Assembly: GCA_027475525.1 (NCBI GenBank)
Contig: JAMWFC010000046.1
Location: 2,170,001-2,234,000, forward strand
Reading direction: 5' to 3'
Origin: Macrolepiota albuminosa
Lineage: Eukaryota; Basidiomycota; Agaricomycetes; Agaricales; Agaricaceae
Length of the DNA: 64,000 bases
Shown: positions 25,286 to 36,656 of the stretch, piece by piece
How the letters are laid out: the number at the start of each line of letters is the position of its first letter
How positions within the stretch are numbered: the stretch's first letter is position 1
Program-made: the position numbers and the translations under genes
The notes under the pieces: generated by a model
The model's database searches: none
What the model was told of the DNA's origin: nothing
Seen by the model: only the letters and a program-made list of their open reading frames with translations

Positions 25286-26083
25286 TGTCAGGTTCCGCTG
25301 AATCGGGGGCTTTCCGGGAAAGCGACGCCCTTACGATGCGGACTTGATCTACGGATACTCGGGTGTCTGGAACTCCGGGGCTAGGACTCCGGGGTTCAAG
25401 ACGAGGACAGGAGTAATCCCGGGAGAGGGGACTAGAGTCCGGGGGTTTTGGATGAGAGTAGCTGAGGGTTAGAGGGGGTCGAGTCGTGAACCGGAGGTTC
25501 TAAGACGAGACCAAGTTAGTAATTTAAGAGTCGCGAAGTGCGTACCAAACTTATAGCACGCGAATACCAAGGCGTGCCAGTCGAAGCGTACCAAACGAGG
25601 CGTACCAGTCAAACAGAGGGCACGCAATATCCAAGTAACAGTTATGCAATATCAAGACTGTCGAATACAACGGGGAGCTATACTATAAGTACTACGGATC
25701 GTGTCTCGGGATTCCGGGGTGTCTGGGATGAGTTCCGGGGGCCATTGAGTAGCGGCCGGGGACTGTATACCGGGATCGCGCGTGTGGGGACGCGCGATCA
25801 ATTGGTGCGGAGGGAGTCGTGATGCGTGGGGCGTGATGCGTGATGGCCGTATGCGAGCCGCGTGATCTGATCGTTGATGGCGGGTGATCCCGGGGTCCGT
25901 GATGCAGGGGTCCCGGGGGGCTGGCTGATGGCGATCGTTGATGGCTGATGGTGGTCCTTGATGCGTGTGAGGGCGGCGTCGGTAGCGGTGGGGGCGGGGT
26001 GCGCTGTGGGATTGACGAAAGAGGTTCCCGGATGGGACTCCGGGGGTGTCCCGGGGAGGTTCCGGGGGGGAGGGGTCGTGACA
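25286..26083 (-). repeat. Element 2 3' LTR (798 bp)
   Basis: Left-hand LTR. Next to it at 26084-26097 the minus strand reads GAGGGGGGGGTGA, the polypurine tract. The antisense accessory gene starts only 127 bp inside this LTR. Confidence 0.95.
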
Positions 26084-26210
26084 TCACCCCCCCCTCAGCG
26101 CCGAGACCCTCCGAGGCGCGCGTAGCCGGAGGTCCGGACCGGGCTTGAGCGTGGGAACCGGCGCCTGTCCTGCCACGTAACGAAAAAAAATTTTACCATC
26201 AAACCCAACT

Positions 26211-27995
26211 ATGTCGCGAACGCCGACGCATTCCCCGACGCCCCCGCAGACGAACGAGGTCGCGCCCCTCATGGCGTGGGGAGCCCGGGACGCGCGTTAC
26301 CGGGCTCGTCTCGACCGTGAGCGCGTAGCGGCGCTCTTCGAACAACGTGAGTACCCCCGTGCCGCCCCTTTGCCCTACTAACCTTCCCTTTTCAGAACAA
26401 CGCAATATTCCGGCACCCGAGGCGGGTCCCAGCCGGCTCTCGGAGCCCGTCCCCGAGGCTGGGCCTAGTGTCCCCCCGGAGCCTCAGCCGAGTCGTCCCG
26501 CGCCAACCTTTGCGCGGATGACCGTGCGTCCCCCTCGCCCCCCACCCCCTCCTCGCCCTAGACTCGTCGCCCCTCGGTTCCGTCGCTCCGGGATGGCGGT
26601 GGGGGCCATTTCGGAGGTTCCCGATACCCAACGGGTTGCGTGGGCCAGTGCCACGCAGGAGGCCTTCGAGGGGGCATTGGTGAGGCCCCGGGGCTTGCCT
26701 CCCCACGCGTGGTGTGTCAGCAACGGGCCGGTAAGTGGCCTCCTACCTCTGATTCCGGGGCTAAACCGGGTGCCTAGTGTCTTCACTGCGCGCGTCGCAA
26801 CGTCATTTGCTCCTTCGAGGTCCCGTCCGTCTCGTCCCGGCGCGACACCTCCGTGTGCGACGCCTGCCGCTTCAATCACGAGCGGTGTTCCGTTTCGGCC
26901 CTTTGGAGGGCCTATTGCGTTTCGCGGGAGCAGGGTTGGCCCTTGGCGGGCATTACTCGGAGGATGGGTGTCGAGGAGAGGGATTGGGTCGCGGGGACGG
27001 CGGCGGTTCCGGAGGCGGCGCCAGTGGAGGGTCCTGGGGGCGGGGCTGGGGGAGGGGGGGTCGTCCGGGAGAGCGGCCGGGGCCGGCCCGTGGTCTTGAT
27101 CACGCGTCGGGTAACCCGGTCCGGAGCCCCGGGGCGCGAGGGGCGCGGCGGGCGCCCTGATAAGGGAAAACGGCGGGCGTCGCCTAGCCCCTCCCCGGGG
27201 CCCTCCAAAAGGGCGCGTCTGCCCGCGGAGGCCCCCTCCCCGGCCTCCCAGACTCCGTCCCCGCCTTCCCCAGTGCGCCTCTCGCCGGCGACTTTTTCTC
27301 CGCTGTCGGGGCGGCCGTTGGATGTCGAGGTGAGGGCCCTGCAGGAGCGCCTCGAGCAGGCCGACCGGGAGCGAGAGGAGCGAGAGGAGGGGGCAAGGGA
27401 GGAGGCGGCGATCCGGAGGGGTCTGGAGGAGGGTCGCGAGGCCGCCCTCCGGGAGCTGGAGGAGGCGAGGGTGGCCCGGGGGGGAGTCGAGGCCCAGCTG
27501 GACGCTATGCGGGCCAGGCTGGAGCAGGGGGTGGGGATCCCGGCGCAGGGTCCCTCGGGCTCAGAGTTGGTTGAGGCCTTGCGCCGGGACGTGGTCGTCG
27601 GACGTATGGCCTCTCTAAGTGAGTGTTTTCCTCTTCTCGCGGTTGGGTCGATTCTGACATCTCCAGGCTGGGCTCGGGAGCATCGCCTGCTCCTGGACGG
27701 GGCTGCCGCGGCGCTCGCGTCCCTGCAAGAGGGGCTCCGGTCGGAGGCAGGGGACCCCGGGGTGGAGCGGGGCCTGGACTTGTTGGGGAGGCTGGTGGTA
27801 GCGCATCGCCGGAGAAACGTCCCGGCCCCGGGGTCATGGTTCGAGCGGGTCCTGGACGAGGGCGAGCAGCTCCCGTCTTGGGACCAGTTGGCCGAGGAGG
27901 TCTGGCGCGCGCACGGTCCAGAGGAGGTGGGGGAGGATTTCCGGGGCTGGCCGAGGGGAGGGGAGGGGGAGGGTAGTTCGGGGTCCCAACTCTAG
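26211..27995 (+). CDS. Antisense accessory gene of element 2: Zn2Cys6-like, coiled-coil protein
   Basis: Four exons, 26211-26346, 26396-26730, 26778-27618 and 27667-27995, with introns of 49, 47 and 48 nt. Spliced length is 1641 nt, an exact 546 codons plus stop. Exon 2 is Pro-rich. Exon 3 opens with a six-cysteine cluster C-X2-C-X6-C-X15-C-X2-C-X6-C (CLHCARRNVIC and CDACRFNHERC), the spacing of a fungal Zn2Cys6 binuclear cluster with a slightly long loop. A charged coiled coil follows at ~27330-27530, and exon 4 is helical. It lies antisense to gag-pol between the chromodomain and the 3' LTR, its ATG 128 bp from the LTR edge, so an LTR-proximal reverse promoter is likely. A role in element regulation, integration or silencing escape is inference. 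Confidence 0.8.
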
Positions 27996-28269
27996 GGGCC
28001 CCCGTTTTCTTGTCGTCTGCCGGTTTCGCGATTCGTACTGTAGTATAGTGTACTATAGAAAAGAAAATGTATATACCTGGTTACTCTCGGGGAGAATGGT
28101 GTAAGTAAAGTGGCGGGGAAACGGGAAAGAATACCTTGCCCAGAGTCAGGGGCGCTATTGTAAAAGAAAGTACTAAACGGTAGGTAAGGTCGGAAAAAGA
28201 AAGGGGGAAAGCAGTAAGTATACGTGGGAGTTGAATCCCGGTTGAGTCCAGAGGCGGGGGTTACGCCCA

Positions 28270-31200
28270 CTACTGCCGTCTGTGAGTCCTGCGCCCGGGG
28301 GGGTCGTCTCCCGGGTGCCGTCGCTGGAAGTCCCGGAGTTTGTCGAGAGCGCCTTCGAGGTTTCGTCGCGGTTCCCAAGTGTCGTCCTCCGGGCCGTATC
28401 CCTTCCATCGTACGAGGAAGTGGGGTCGCCCACGAATGTTCCGGGAGTCGAGAATGTCTTCGACCTCGTAGTGGTGCTCGTCCTCGACCTCGACCGGGGG
28501 AGGGGGTTCGGGTCGTCGTTCGGGGAAGGGATCCGGGGGATGTCGTTCCAGGAGGCGGACGTGGAAGACCGGATGCAGGCCCCTAAGTCCCGGGGGAAGC
28601 TCGATCTTGTAGGCGTGGGTCGAGACCTTCTTCAGAATCTTGAACGGGCCGAGGCGCTTGTGATCGAGTTTTGGGGAGGGCCGGCGGGTGCGGAGGTGGC
28701 GTCGATCTAACCATACCTTTGTCCCGGGGGTCCAGTCGGGGGTGTCTTCCCGTTTCCGGTGCGGGTGCGGAGGTGGCGTCGATCTAACCATACCTTTGTC
28801 CCGGGGGTCCAGTCGGGGGTGTCTTCCCGTTTCCGGTTGGCGTGTTTCGCATAGGCCTGGTTCGCGGTGTCGATCTCTTCCCGGAGAAAATCGTGAAGGG
28901 ACTGGAGATCCCGGGGGCGTGTTTCGCATAGGCCTGGTTCGCGGTGTCGATCTCTTCCCGGAGAAAATCGTGAAGGGACTGGAGATCCCGGGCGACCTCG
29001 TGGGCGGCATGCGATGGGATGTCCCGGAGCGAGAGCGTCAGTCGAGGGTGGTATCCCTTGTTGGCAAAGAAGGGTGATACCCCGGTGGCAGAGTGCGGCG
29101 TGTTGTTGTACGTGAACTCGGCCAGGGGGAGCTCGGCGCGCCAGTCGTCCTGCAAGTAGTTGACGTACAGCCGGAGATACTGCTCGAGGGATTGGTTGAC
29201 CCTTTCGGTTTGACCGTCGGTCTCGGGGTGGTAGGCGGTAGAGAGGTTAGTCTTTACTTCAAGTGCCTTACACAGGGAAGTCCAGAACTTGGACACGAAG
29301 AGGGGGCCACGGTCGGAGACGATGTCGTCCGGGAGACCATGCTTGGCGAAGACGTGCTCGAGGAACAGCCGGGCGAAGTCCGGGGCAGTATCCGTAGTGT
29401 GGCAGGGTAGGAAGATGCCCTGTTTGGTTAGCCTGCACACAACGACGAGAATGGCATCGAACCCTTCAGATTCCGGGAGCTCGACGATGTGGTCCAGAGA
29501 TATTGAGGACCAGGGGCGTCGTCCGACCGGCAGGGGTTTCAGGAGTCCGTACGGTCGGTGTCGGGGGACCTTGGCCCGGAGGCAGGGCTCGCATGATCGA
29601 ATGTATCGGGTCACGTCCTTCTTCAGCCCTGGCCAAAAGTAAGTCCGGGAGATGAGCTGGAGGGTCTTACGTATTCCAGGATGTCCCCGGAGCTTGTGGT
29701 CGTGGTGTTGACGGAGGACGTCGTAGCAAAGTCGGGCGTGATCCGGGACGTAGATGCGGCCGTCCCGGAGGAGGAGTTTTTCGTCGGGGGACAGGGAGAA
29801 GGCGGGGTCCCGGTCGGTTCCATCAGGGGGGTTGCGGGGGTCGTGATTGGTGAAGTACTTGTCTCGGGGGGCGCGGCGAATCTGACTCAGGGTCCCTTCC
29901 TCGTTCAAGATTAGTAAGGCATTCAAATGTTCGGGAGGGATCACCACGCGATGATTGAACGCATTACGTTCCGCCTCGAACGACTTCTTGGGGTAGACGT
30001 CCGGGCGGCGGGTGAGGGCGTCGGGCTTGGCGCCAAGTCGTCCCGGGCGGTACTGGATCGTGAAGTCGTACTCCGAGAGGATCTCGGACCATCGGGCCTG
30101 TCGTCGACTGAGTTGCTTGGTCGTGGTGAAGTACTGCAGGTTGTTATGATCCGAATAGACCTGGATCCGGTGCCGGGCTCCCTCGAGGTAGGCTCGCCAC
30201 TGCTTGAAGGCTTCGACGATGGCGAGAAGCTCCTTGTCGTAGATGTCGTAGTTGAGTTCGGCGTCGATCATGGACCGGGTGTAGAAGGCGACTGGCCGGG
30301 GCTCCCCGCCGTCAGGTTCCATCTGCGAGAGGATCCCGGCGATGGCGTAGTCGGAGGCGTCACATTCCAGGATGATCGGGAGGGCCGGGTCGTAGTGCCG
30401 GAGTACCGGGGCGACTGTGAAAGCCTCCTTGAGCAAGTTAAAGACGCTCTGGCACTTACTGTCCCAGTTCCAGGCGATGTCCTTGCGCGTGAGCCGGTTG
30501 AGGGGTTTCGTGATCCCGGAGTAGTTGTCTATAAACCTCCGGTAGAAGTTAGCGAAACCCAGGAAGGACTGTACTTCCTTGACGTTCCGGGGCTGCGGCC
30601 AGTTGACGATGGCCTCGACCTTGTGGGGGTCCATGCGAACGCCATTCGGGGATACTATGACGCCAAGATACTCAACCTCTTCCGTATGGAATGAACACTT
30701 CTCGGGCTTGGCGTGGAGATTGTGCTCCCGGAGGCGCTCGAGGACTTGCCGGACATGCTTTTGGTGATCCTCCGGTGAATCGGAATAAATGAGGATGTCG
30801 TCCAGGTAGACGATCACGAAGACGTCGCTCATGTCGTGGAAGATGTCGTTCATGAAGTATTGGAACGTGGCGGGGGAGTTAGTCATTCCGAAAGGCATCA
30901 CAAGATACTCAAACAGACCATACCGCGTGCGGAACGCGGTTTTCCACTCGTGTCCCGGGGCGATGCAGACGTTGTTGTAACCGGAGCGGAGGTCGATTTT
31001 CGTGTAGACCTTGGCACTGCGGAGTCGATCGACCAGATCGCCGATGAGCGGGAGCGGGTAGCGGTTCTTCTTGGTGATCTTGTTGAGTCCCCGGTAGTCG
31101 ACACAGAGTCGGAGCGAGCCGTCCTTCTTCTTGGCGAATAGAACCGGGGCTCCGGCGGCGGAGGCGGAGGGTCGGATGAATCCTTTACCGAGCATTTCGT

Positions 31201-32895
31201 CGAGGTAGTCCTTGAGAGCCCGGAGTTCGACCTCCGACATGTTGTAGACCTTGCCGAAAGGGGGGGTGGCTCCTTCCTCGAGGTCGATGGTGTGATCATA
31301 GGGGCGGTGAGGGGGGATCTCCTTGGCGTCTCCTTCGGAGAATACGTCAGCGAACTCGTGATACTCCGGGGGAACTACTTCTCGGAGGATTTGCTCCTCG
31401 GTTTTCTGTTCCGGGGGAATGGCGTCCCCTCGTAGGTGTTCTTCCGGGAGAGAAGGTGAGGTGTGCAGCTGAAACGTGGGAGTCCCATCCCTCATGAGGC
31501 GGGCGAAGGGGGCGGCCCCAATGATCTTGATGTCGAGTGCGCTCGGGTCGGTCGGGGTCGCGGAGGCATCGGCCGGAGCGGGTGTGACGCGTGTCTGAGA
31601 CCGGTAGTTCGGCCCTTTGTACTTGTTCCGAGGAATGTTTGGGGGTCGATCAGGGGCCTTGAGGTCTCGGACGGGCGTGGGTGAGGCATGCGCGGGGGGC
31701 GCGGCAGTCGTCCCGGGGGTGTCGGGCGTCGGGTCGCCTCCTAGGGCTCGGAGGTGCACGGCGGTCGAGGGGTGGTCTTCGGGTCCCGGGAAGGTCATGG
31801 TGAGCGTCCTCCAATCGATGTCGGGGTTCGTGTCGCGCAGCCAGGGCAGTCCCAGCACCATCGGGGTCGATTCGTGAAGTCGCGTGACCAGGAAGTCGGA
31901 AGTGAACTCGTAGTTGTTGTCCAGGGTCACGCGTCCCGAGTGAGACCTTTGGATGGGGCCGGAAGAGGAGGGGGTGCCGTCGAGGCGTTGCAGGCGGAGG
32001 GGCTGGTCGAGGGAGTCGTGGGGGAGGTCGAGAGCGTCGCTGATGAATACTCCGGTGGCTCCGCTGTCGATAAGGGCCGATATCGGTCCTGGGGTGCCGT
32101 CCAGCCTGGCATTGATGACGAAGGATCGGGACGAGCGGGACTGTCGATAAGGGCCGATATCGGTCCTGGGGTGCCGTCCAGCCTGGCATTGATGACGAAG
32201 GATCGGGACGAGCGGGACTGGAGTCCGGGGGATGGTGGGGGCTCGTCCGGGGGGTCCTTCGGGGTTGGTTTTGGGGAGTGGGGGATGTCGAAGGGGAGTT
32301 GCTGGTCGTCGGGGGTCGGGTCCCGGGTCAGGCGAAGGGTGAGGTGTCGCCAATCGATGCGGGGGTTGGTGTCCCGGAGCCACGGGAGCCCTAGGACCAG
32401 GGGTGCGGAAGGGTGAAGTTTGGTCACCAGCATCCGGAGGGTGTGAGTCTGTCCGTTGGCGAAGGTAACGGGCATACGCACGAAGTGGGTGATGTCCCCC
32501 GCCGTAGAGGCGTCTCCGTCAAAGAGGCAGAGTCGTACCGGGACCGGGAGTCGCTGGGCGGGTTCCGGGGCGAAGGTAGACCATGCTTCATCGATGAAGT
32601 TGTCGGTGGCGCCACTGTCGACGAGGGTGTTGAGGGGAGTTCCGGAGGGGGTGAGGCGGGTTTTGAGGAGGAGGGAGTGCGAAGAGTGGGAGGGTAGGTA
32701 AGCCGTGAGGGTGTCCTGTATGAGTGTCGTAGAGCGAAGGTGTGAGACCGGGGCGGAGAAGACGTCGGGGTCGATTCCGCGATTTAGGGCGTCTTCCGGG
32801 TCTAAATCGCCGGGTCGTTTTCCGAGTACTCGTAGGTGGCGTCCTCCCCTTCGAAGGTCCAGGTGGCACGTCCCATGACCTGTCGTTTGGGGCAC
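28270..32895 (-). CDS. pol: Element 2 pol: tandem proteases, RT, RNase H, integrase, chromodomain
   Basis: Read after removing duplications G, E and F. Two retropepsin-like domains in series: PR1 with [10 protein letters not shown] (Asp codon 32617-32619) ending [17 protein letters not shown], and PR2 with [10 protein letters not shown] (~32068) ending [17 protein letters not shown]. Then RT with [10 protein letters not shown] near 30800, RNase H ([17 protein letters not shown]), an HHCC integrase finger ([18 protein letters not shown]), catalytic [21 protein letters not shown] and [18 protein letters not shown] motif near 28640 and chromodomain [10 protein letters not shown]...[11 protein letters not shown] near 28470-28390. 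The frame upstream of duplication G (32895-32218) is exactly the one needed downstream once 77 nt are removed. Pol overlaps the gag end by 94 nt in the -1 frame. Stop is TAG at 28270-28272. Confidence 0.9.
28684..28837. repeat. 77-bp exact tandem duplication (E) in element 2 pol
   Basis: Units 28684-28760 and 28761-28837, between integrase and chromodomain. Only one base separates it from duplication F. Confidence 0.95.
28839..28992. repeat. 77-bp exact tandem duplication (F) in element 2 pol
   Basis: Units 28839-28915 and 28916-28992, over the integrase C-terminal linker; breaks the frame between DKG-type linker and chromodomain. Confidence 0.95.
32064..32217. repeat. 77-bp exact tandem duplication (G) in element 2 protease region
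   Basis: Units 32064-32140 and 32141-32217. Removing one unit fuses the 32895 frame to the pol frame without a stop, direct evidence that the duplication is not part of the element. Confidence 0.95.
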
Positions 32896-35757
32896 TCGGA
32901 GATGAAATGATCTTTCTCACCACAGAGTATGCAGACGCCCTCCCTTCTCCGTCGTTCCTGCACATCCGTCGGGACCTCGATCCAGGGTCGTCCCTTCTTT
33001 TGAAGCCGGTTGGCTCGGAGGGCCTCCTCGTCCCGTTCGTCGTCGAAGTCGAAGTCTTCGGGGTCTCCCGGGGGTTCCTCGGGGCTTGGCGCGTCGCCCG
33101 GGTCTTGGGTGGCTACGGCGGCGTTGAGCTGGGCCTGGGGGCGGGTGCCGCTGCCGGGGTTAGCATTGGGCGGGCCGCGACTCACCGGGGGTCGGCCGCC
33201 AGGGAATGCGGGGGGACCGGGGTTTCGACCTTGGGGGTTGGGAACTTCGCCGGAGGGCCAAGGGGGTCCTCCTCTAGGGTTCCAGGGGGGTCGGGAGTTC
33301 GAATACTCGCTGCGGTCTTCCCAGTAGCGCTGGTCGATCTGCATGACGAGGGCCTTGTATCCGTCGTAGGAGGGTTGTTTCGGGGCGAGTCGGAGGACGT
33401 CCTTGATGCGTTGAGGCAGGGCGCGGCGGAGGGCGTACCGAAGGGCGCTGTAGTTCCAGCCTGTCTCGTAAGCTTCCTTCTCAAAACGTACGATAAAGGT
33501 GGTAAAGCGTTCTTCTGAGCGCATCCGGAGGTTGAAGAGGTTGTCCTCGGCCTCGGCCACGGTGTCGTATATCCCGAATTTCCCGGAGAACTCGTCGACG
33601 AAGGCTTGCCAGCGAGGTTGTCCTCGGCCTCGGCCACGGTGTCGTATATCCCGAATTTCCCGGAGAACTCGTCGACGAAGGCTTGCCAGCGGCGAGTGCC
33701 GGGTTGTTGGGGTCGAACTGGATGAGGGCCGTGTAATGATCGAAGGCGATCCCCTGGAGGTATGACGCGGCAAAGGCCACCCGGGAGCTGTCAACCTGAA
33801 ACGTGAGCGGCTTTGCCTGAAACGTATTGAGACATTGTGTGAGGAAGGTACGCCATTTTCGGGGGTCCCGGCCCGTGAAAGCGTCAGGTTTCTGAATGTC
33901 TAGACGTCCTTCGCGGGCGAGGGCGTCGCGAGCGTCGTCCGGTCCGGCAGCGTTACGGGGAGGGGGGCCAGCGTTGTAATAGTAGTAGTAATGATTACCC
34001 CCCCCTCCTTGGGGAGGAAAAGCACCAAGGGCGGGGCCCCACCCGCCGGGAGGTCCTCCTCCGGGTGGCTCACCTGGGGGTCCACGCCCGGGAGGTCCGT
34101 TGTCCCAAGGGGGTTCGTTCCTGCCAGGAGGGGGCCCGGGTCTCCATGCAGGGAGTGGCGGAGCCCGGGAGGTCCGTTGTCCCAAGGGGGTTCGTTCCTG
34201 CCAGGAGGGGGCCCGGGTCTCCATGCAGGGAGTGGCGGAGGTGGAGGGCCTGGGGGTCGTCCTCGGGTTCGGCTGGGGGTGGCGGAGGCGGTCGGGGAGG
34301 GTTCGGCGGTGTCGGGTCGGGCGGAGGGGGGTTAGGTGCTGGGTCGGGTGCCGGGTTGCGCGGGGGACGTTCAATCCGGGAGGGTCGGGCTTGCATCGGG
34401 GGTCGCGGGGGGTTCCTGGGTCGGGTGCCGGGTTGCGCGGGGGACGTTCAATCCGGGAGGGTCGGGCTTGCATCGGGGGTCGCGGGGGGTTCCTTAGATC
34501 GAAGTGGGGTGGCGGATCGCGGCGGAAGTTGCGTTCCGGAGGCGCCGGGGCGGACGTGGCGGGCGGTGCTGGTGCCGGGGCGGGCGCGGGCGCGGGGCGT
34601 TGTTCGTTGTTGTCGCGCGTGAGCTCGTCAATGTAGCATAGCGTGTCGTCCGTACTAGGGGTGTCCACCCGGGCTGTACCGGGGTTCGTCGGGGCCGGGG
34701 GTCGGGCGTTGTCTGTTCGCGGGAGGGGTTCCAGGGGTCTTTGAGGCTGTCCCCAGGTTTCGAAAGTACTAGGAACGGAGTTAGCCCTGCGGCGAGTTGA
34801 CAAGCCTACCGTGCGAGCAGCGGGTTGGTCGAAGAGGCCTCCCGTCGGGTTGAGGGACCGTAGTATGGCTGAGGCGTTCTGCCGTTCTTCCCGTTGCCGT
34901 TGCTCCGGAGTGGGGACCGTGGGGGCTGCCGGGACTGCTGGGGCCGGTTCCGGGGGTTCCCGTCGAATGTGAATCGAGCGACCTGGGTCCGCGGGGTCGT
35001 TGAGGGGCCGAGGGGAGGGGGACGCGTGGACTTCGTCGAGCAGCTGCTGTAATTCTTCCCGGAGGATCGTATTGCGCCTATACTTTACCATGGTTTGCTC
35101 CGGGAGTTCTCCTCGCGTGAGGCGATCCCCGAATTCGACCAGGCAGTGAGCCCATTCCTCCGGAGTGCCTTCGAAGTCGTCGTGCCCGAACTCCACAAGC
35201 AGCGTCCTTGTCCGTTGCGCGAAGTCCTCCGGTGAGATCCTGAGGGAGCGGAGTATCTCGTCCCGTTGCCGTTCATACTCCTCGAGGCGTCGTCGTCCCA
35301 TTGGCGAGGGAGGGGTTCGAGCGGGTGGAGCGGCGGCCGGGTAATGACGAGGGGGGTAGTCGGGGTAGGGGGGTCCTCGGGGTTCTCGGGGTTGGGGGAC
35401 GGGGCGCTGGTAACCGTAGTAGGGGGTGGGTGCAAAGGGGCCCTCGCTGGGGGGAATCGGGCGAGGCCCACTGGGTACAGGAGGGGTCTCCGGCAGGCCC
35501 CCGGGAATGCTCCGGTACGAGGGGACCTCCACGGGTCGTGCCATGGCTAGGTTGGGCGGAGGGGCCCAACTGGCTGAGGGCCCCAGATCATAGAAGGATG
35601 GGTCGGGGGCCCAGTGGCGGTGGAGGTACTGAGGTTCGTATGGGAGGGGTGGGTAGACAGGGCGGGGGGTCTGTGCGGAGTAGTGGTCGGGTACCGGGCG
35701 TCCGTAAGGGTCGGTCTGGTACCCCGTGGGGTAGTAGGTGTGAGTATACGTAGCCAT
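32802..35757 (-). CDS. gag: Element 2 gag with CCHC zinc knuckle
   Basis: ATG at 35757 (MATYTHTYYPTGYQ; the codon before it is not an ATG). N-terminal Pro/Tyr-rich region, a coiled/helical segment near 35300-35080, long Pro/Arg-rich tract (34600-34050), then the capsid-like part (KPDAFTGRDPRKWRTFLTQC near 33870, AFVDEFSGKFGIYD near 33640) and the knuckle [14 protein letters not shown] near 32940. Stop at 32802. Duplications H, I and J break the frame; two further one-base shifts seem to remain, one in the G-rich stretch 34260-34330 and one at 33691, so this gag may be non-functional or mis-sequenced. Confidence 0.8.
33537..33690. repeat. 77-bp exact tandem duplication (H) in element 2 gag
   Basis: Units 33537-33613 and 33614-33690, in the capsid-like region. 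Confidence 0.95.
34086..34239. repeat. 77-bp exact tandem duplication (I) in element 2 gag
   Basis: Units 34086-34162 and 34163-34239, in the Pro-rich linker. Confidence 0.95.
34340..34493. repeat. 77-bp exact tandem duplication (J) in element 2 gag
   Basis: Units 34340-34416 and 34417-34493, in the Pro/Arg-rich region. Confidence 0.95.
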
Positions 35758-35790
35758 CAAGAACGGTGTAAGGAAAGAGTCTTGATATTA

Positions 35791-36588
35791 TGTCAGGTTC
35801 CGCTGAATCGGGGGCTTTCCGGGAAAGCGACGCCCTTACGATGCGGACTTGATCTACGGATACTCGGGTGTCTGGAACTCCGGGGCTAGGACTCCGGGGT
35901 TCAAGACGAGGACAGGAGTAATCCCGGGAGAGGGGACTAGAGTCCGGGGGTTTTGGATGAGAGTAGCTGAGGGTTAGAGGGGGTCGAGTCGTGAACCGGA
36001 GGTTCTAAGACGAGACCAAGTTAGTAATTTAAGAGTCGCGAAGTGCGTACCAAACTTATAGCACGCGAATACCAAGGCGTGCCAGTCGAAGCGTACCAAA
36101 CGAGGCGTACCAGTCAAACAGAGGGCACGCAATATCCAAGTAACAGTTATGCAATATCAAGACTGTCGAATACAACGGGGAGCTATACTATAAGTACTAC
36201 GGATCGTGTCTCGGGATTCCGGGGTGTCTGGGATGAGTTCCGGGGGCCATTGAGTAGCGGCCGGGGACTGTATACCGGGATCGCGCGTGTGGGGACGCGC
36301 GATCAATTGGTGCGGAGGGAGTCGTGATGCGTGGGGCGTGATGCGTGATGGCCGTATGCGAGCCGCGTGATCTGATCGTTGATGGCGGGTGATCCCGGGG
36401 TCCGTGATGCAGGGGTCCCGGGGGGCTGGCTGATGGCGATCGTTGATGGCTGATGGTGGTCCTTGATGCGTGTGAGGGCGGCGTCGGTAGCGGTGGGGGC
36501 GGGGTGCGCTGTGGGATTGACGAAAGAGGTTCCCGGATGGGACTCCGGGGGTGTCCCGGGGAGGTTCCGGGGGGGAGGGGTCGTGACA
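35791..36588 (-). repeat. Element 2 5' LTR (798 bp)
   Basis: Right-hand LTR, followed by target duplication CTATT. The internal sequence after it begins TAATATCAAGACTC on the minus strand, the likely primer-binding region, 33 bp before the gag ATG. Confidence 0.93.
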
Positions 36589-36656
36589 CTATTGATATGT
36601 ATCAAGAGGAGAGATTCAAACGATAATGTGATTTGTGGGTGTAACGGCCACACCGG

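Larger units (their letters stand above)
25286..36588 (-). mobile_element. Ty3/gypsy chromovirus LTR retrotransposon (element 2), 11.3 kb as assembled, with antisense accessory gene
   Basis: 798-bp LTRs (25286-26083 and 35791-36588, TGTCAGG...GTGACA) look identical and are flanked by the 5-bp duplication CTATT (25281-25285, 36589-36593). Minus-strand gag (35757-32802) and pol (to 28270) overlap in a -1 relation; pol carries two protease domains and a chromodomain. Between pol and the 3' LTR lies a spliced plus-strand gene. Six 77-bp duplications inflate the element by 462 bp, so its true length is probably near 10.84 kb. After their removal pol reads through without a stop; gag still shows about two single-base shifts. 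Confidence 0.93.

Noticed and set aside
29927..30100. Host gene at 17161-25209 as a KDZ or other DNA transposase
   Set aside because: I saw no DDE triad, BED or CxC-type finger in its exons, so I left it as unknown.
28224..34636. Long plus-strand open frames opposite element 2 gag-pol (for example 29927-30694)
   Set aside because: They mirror a GC-rich coding strand, have no splice structure or domain, and lie exactly under RT, integrase and gag. Only 26211-27995, outside pol, shows independent gene signs.
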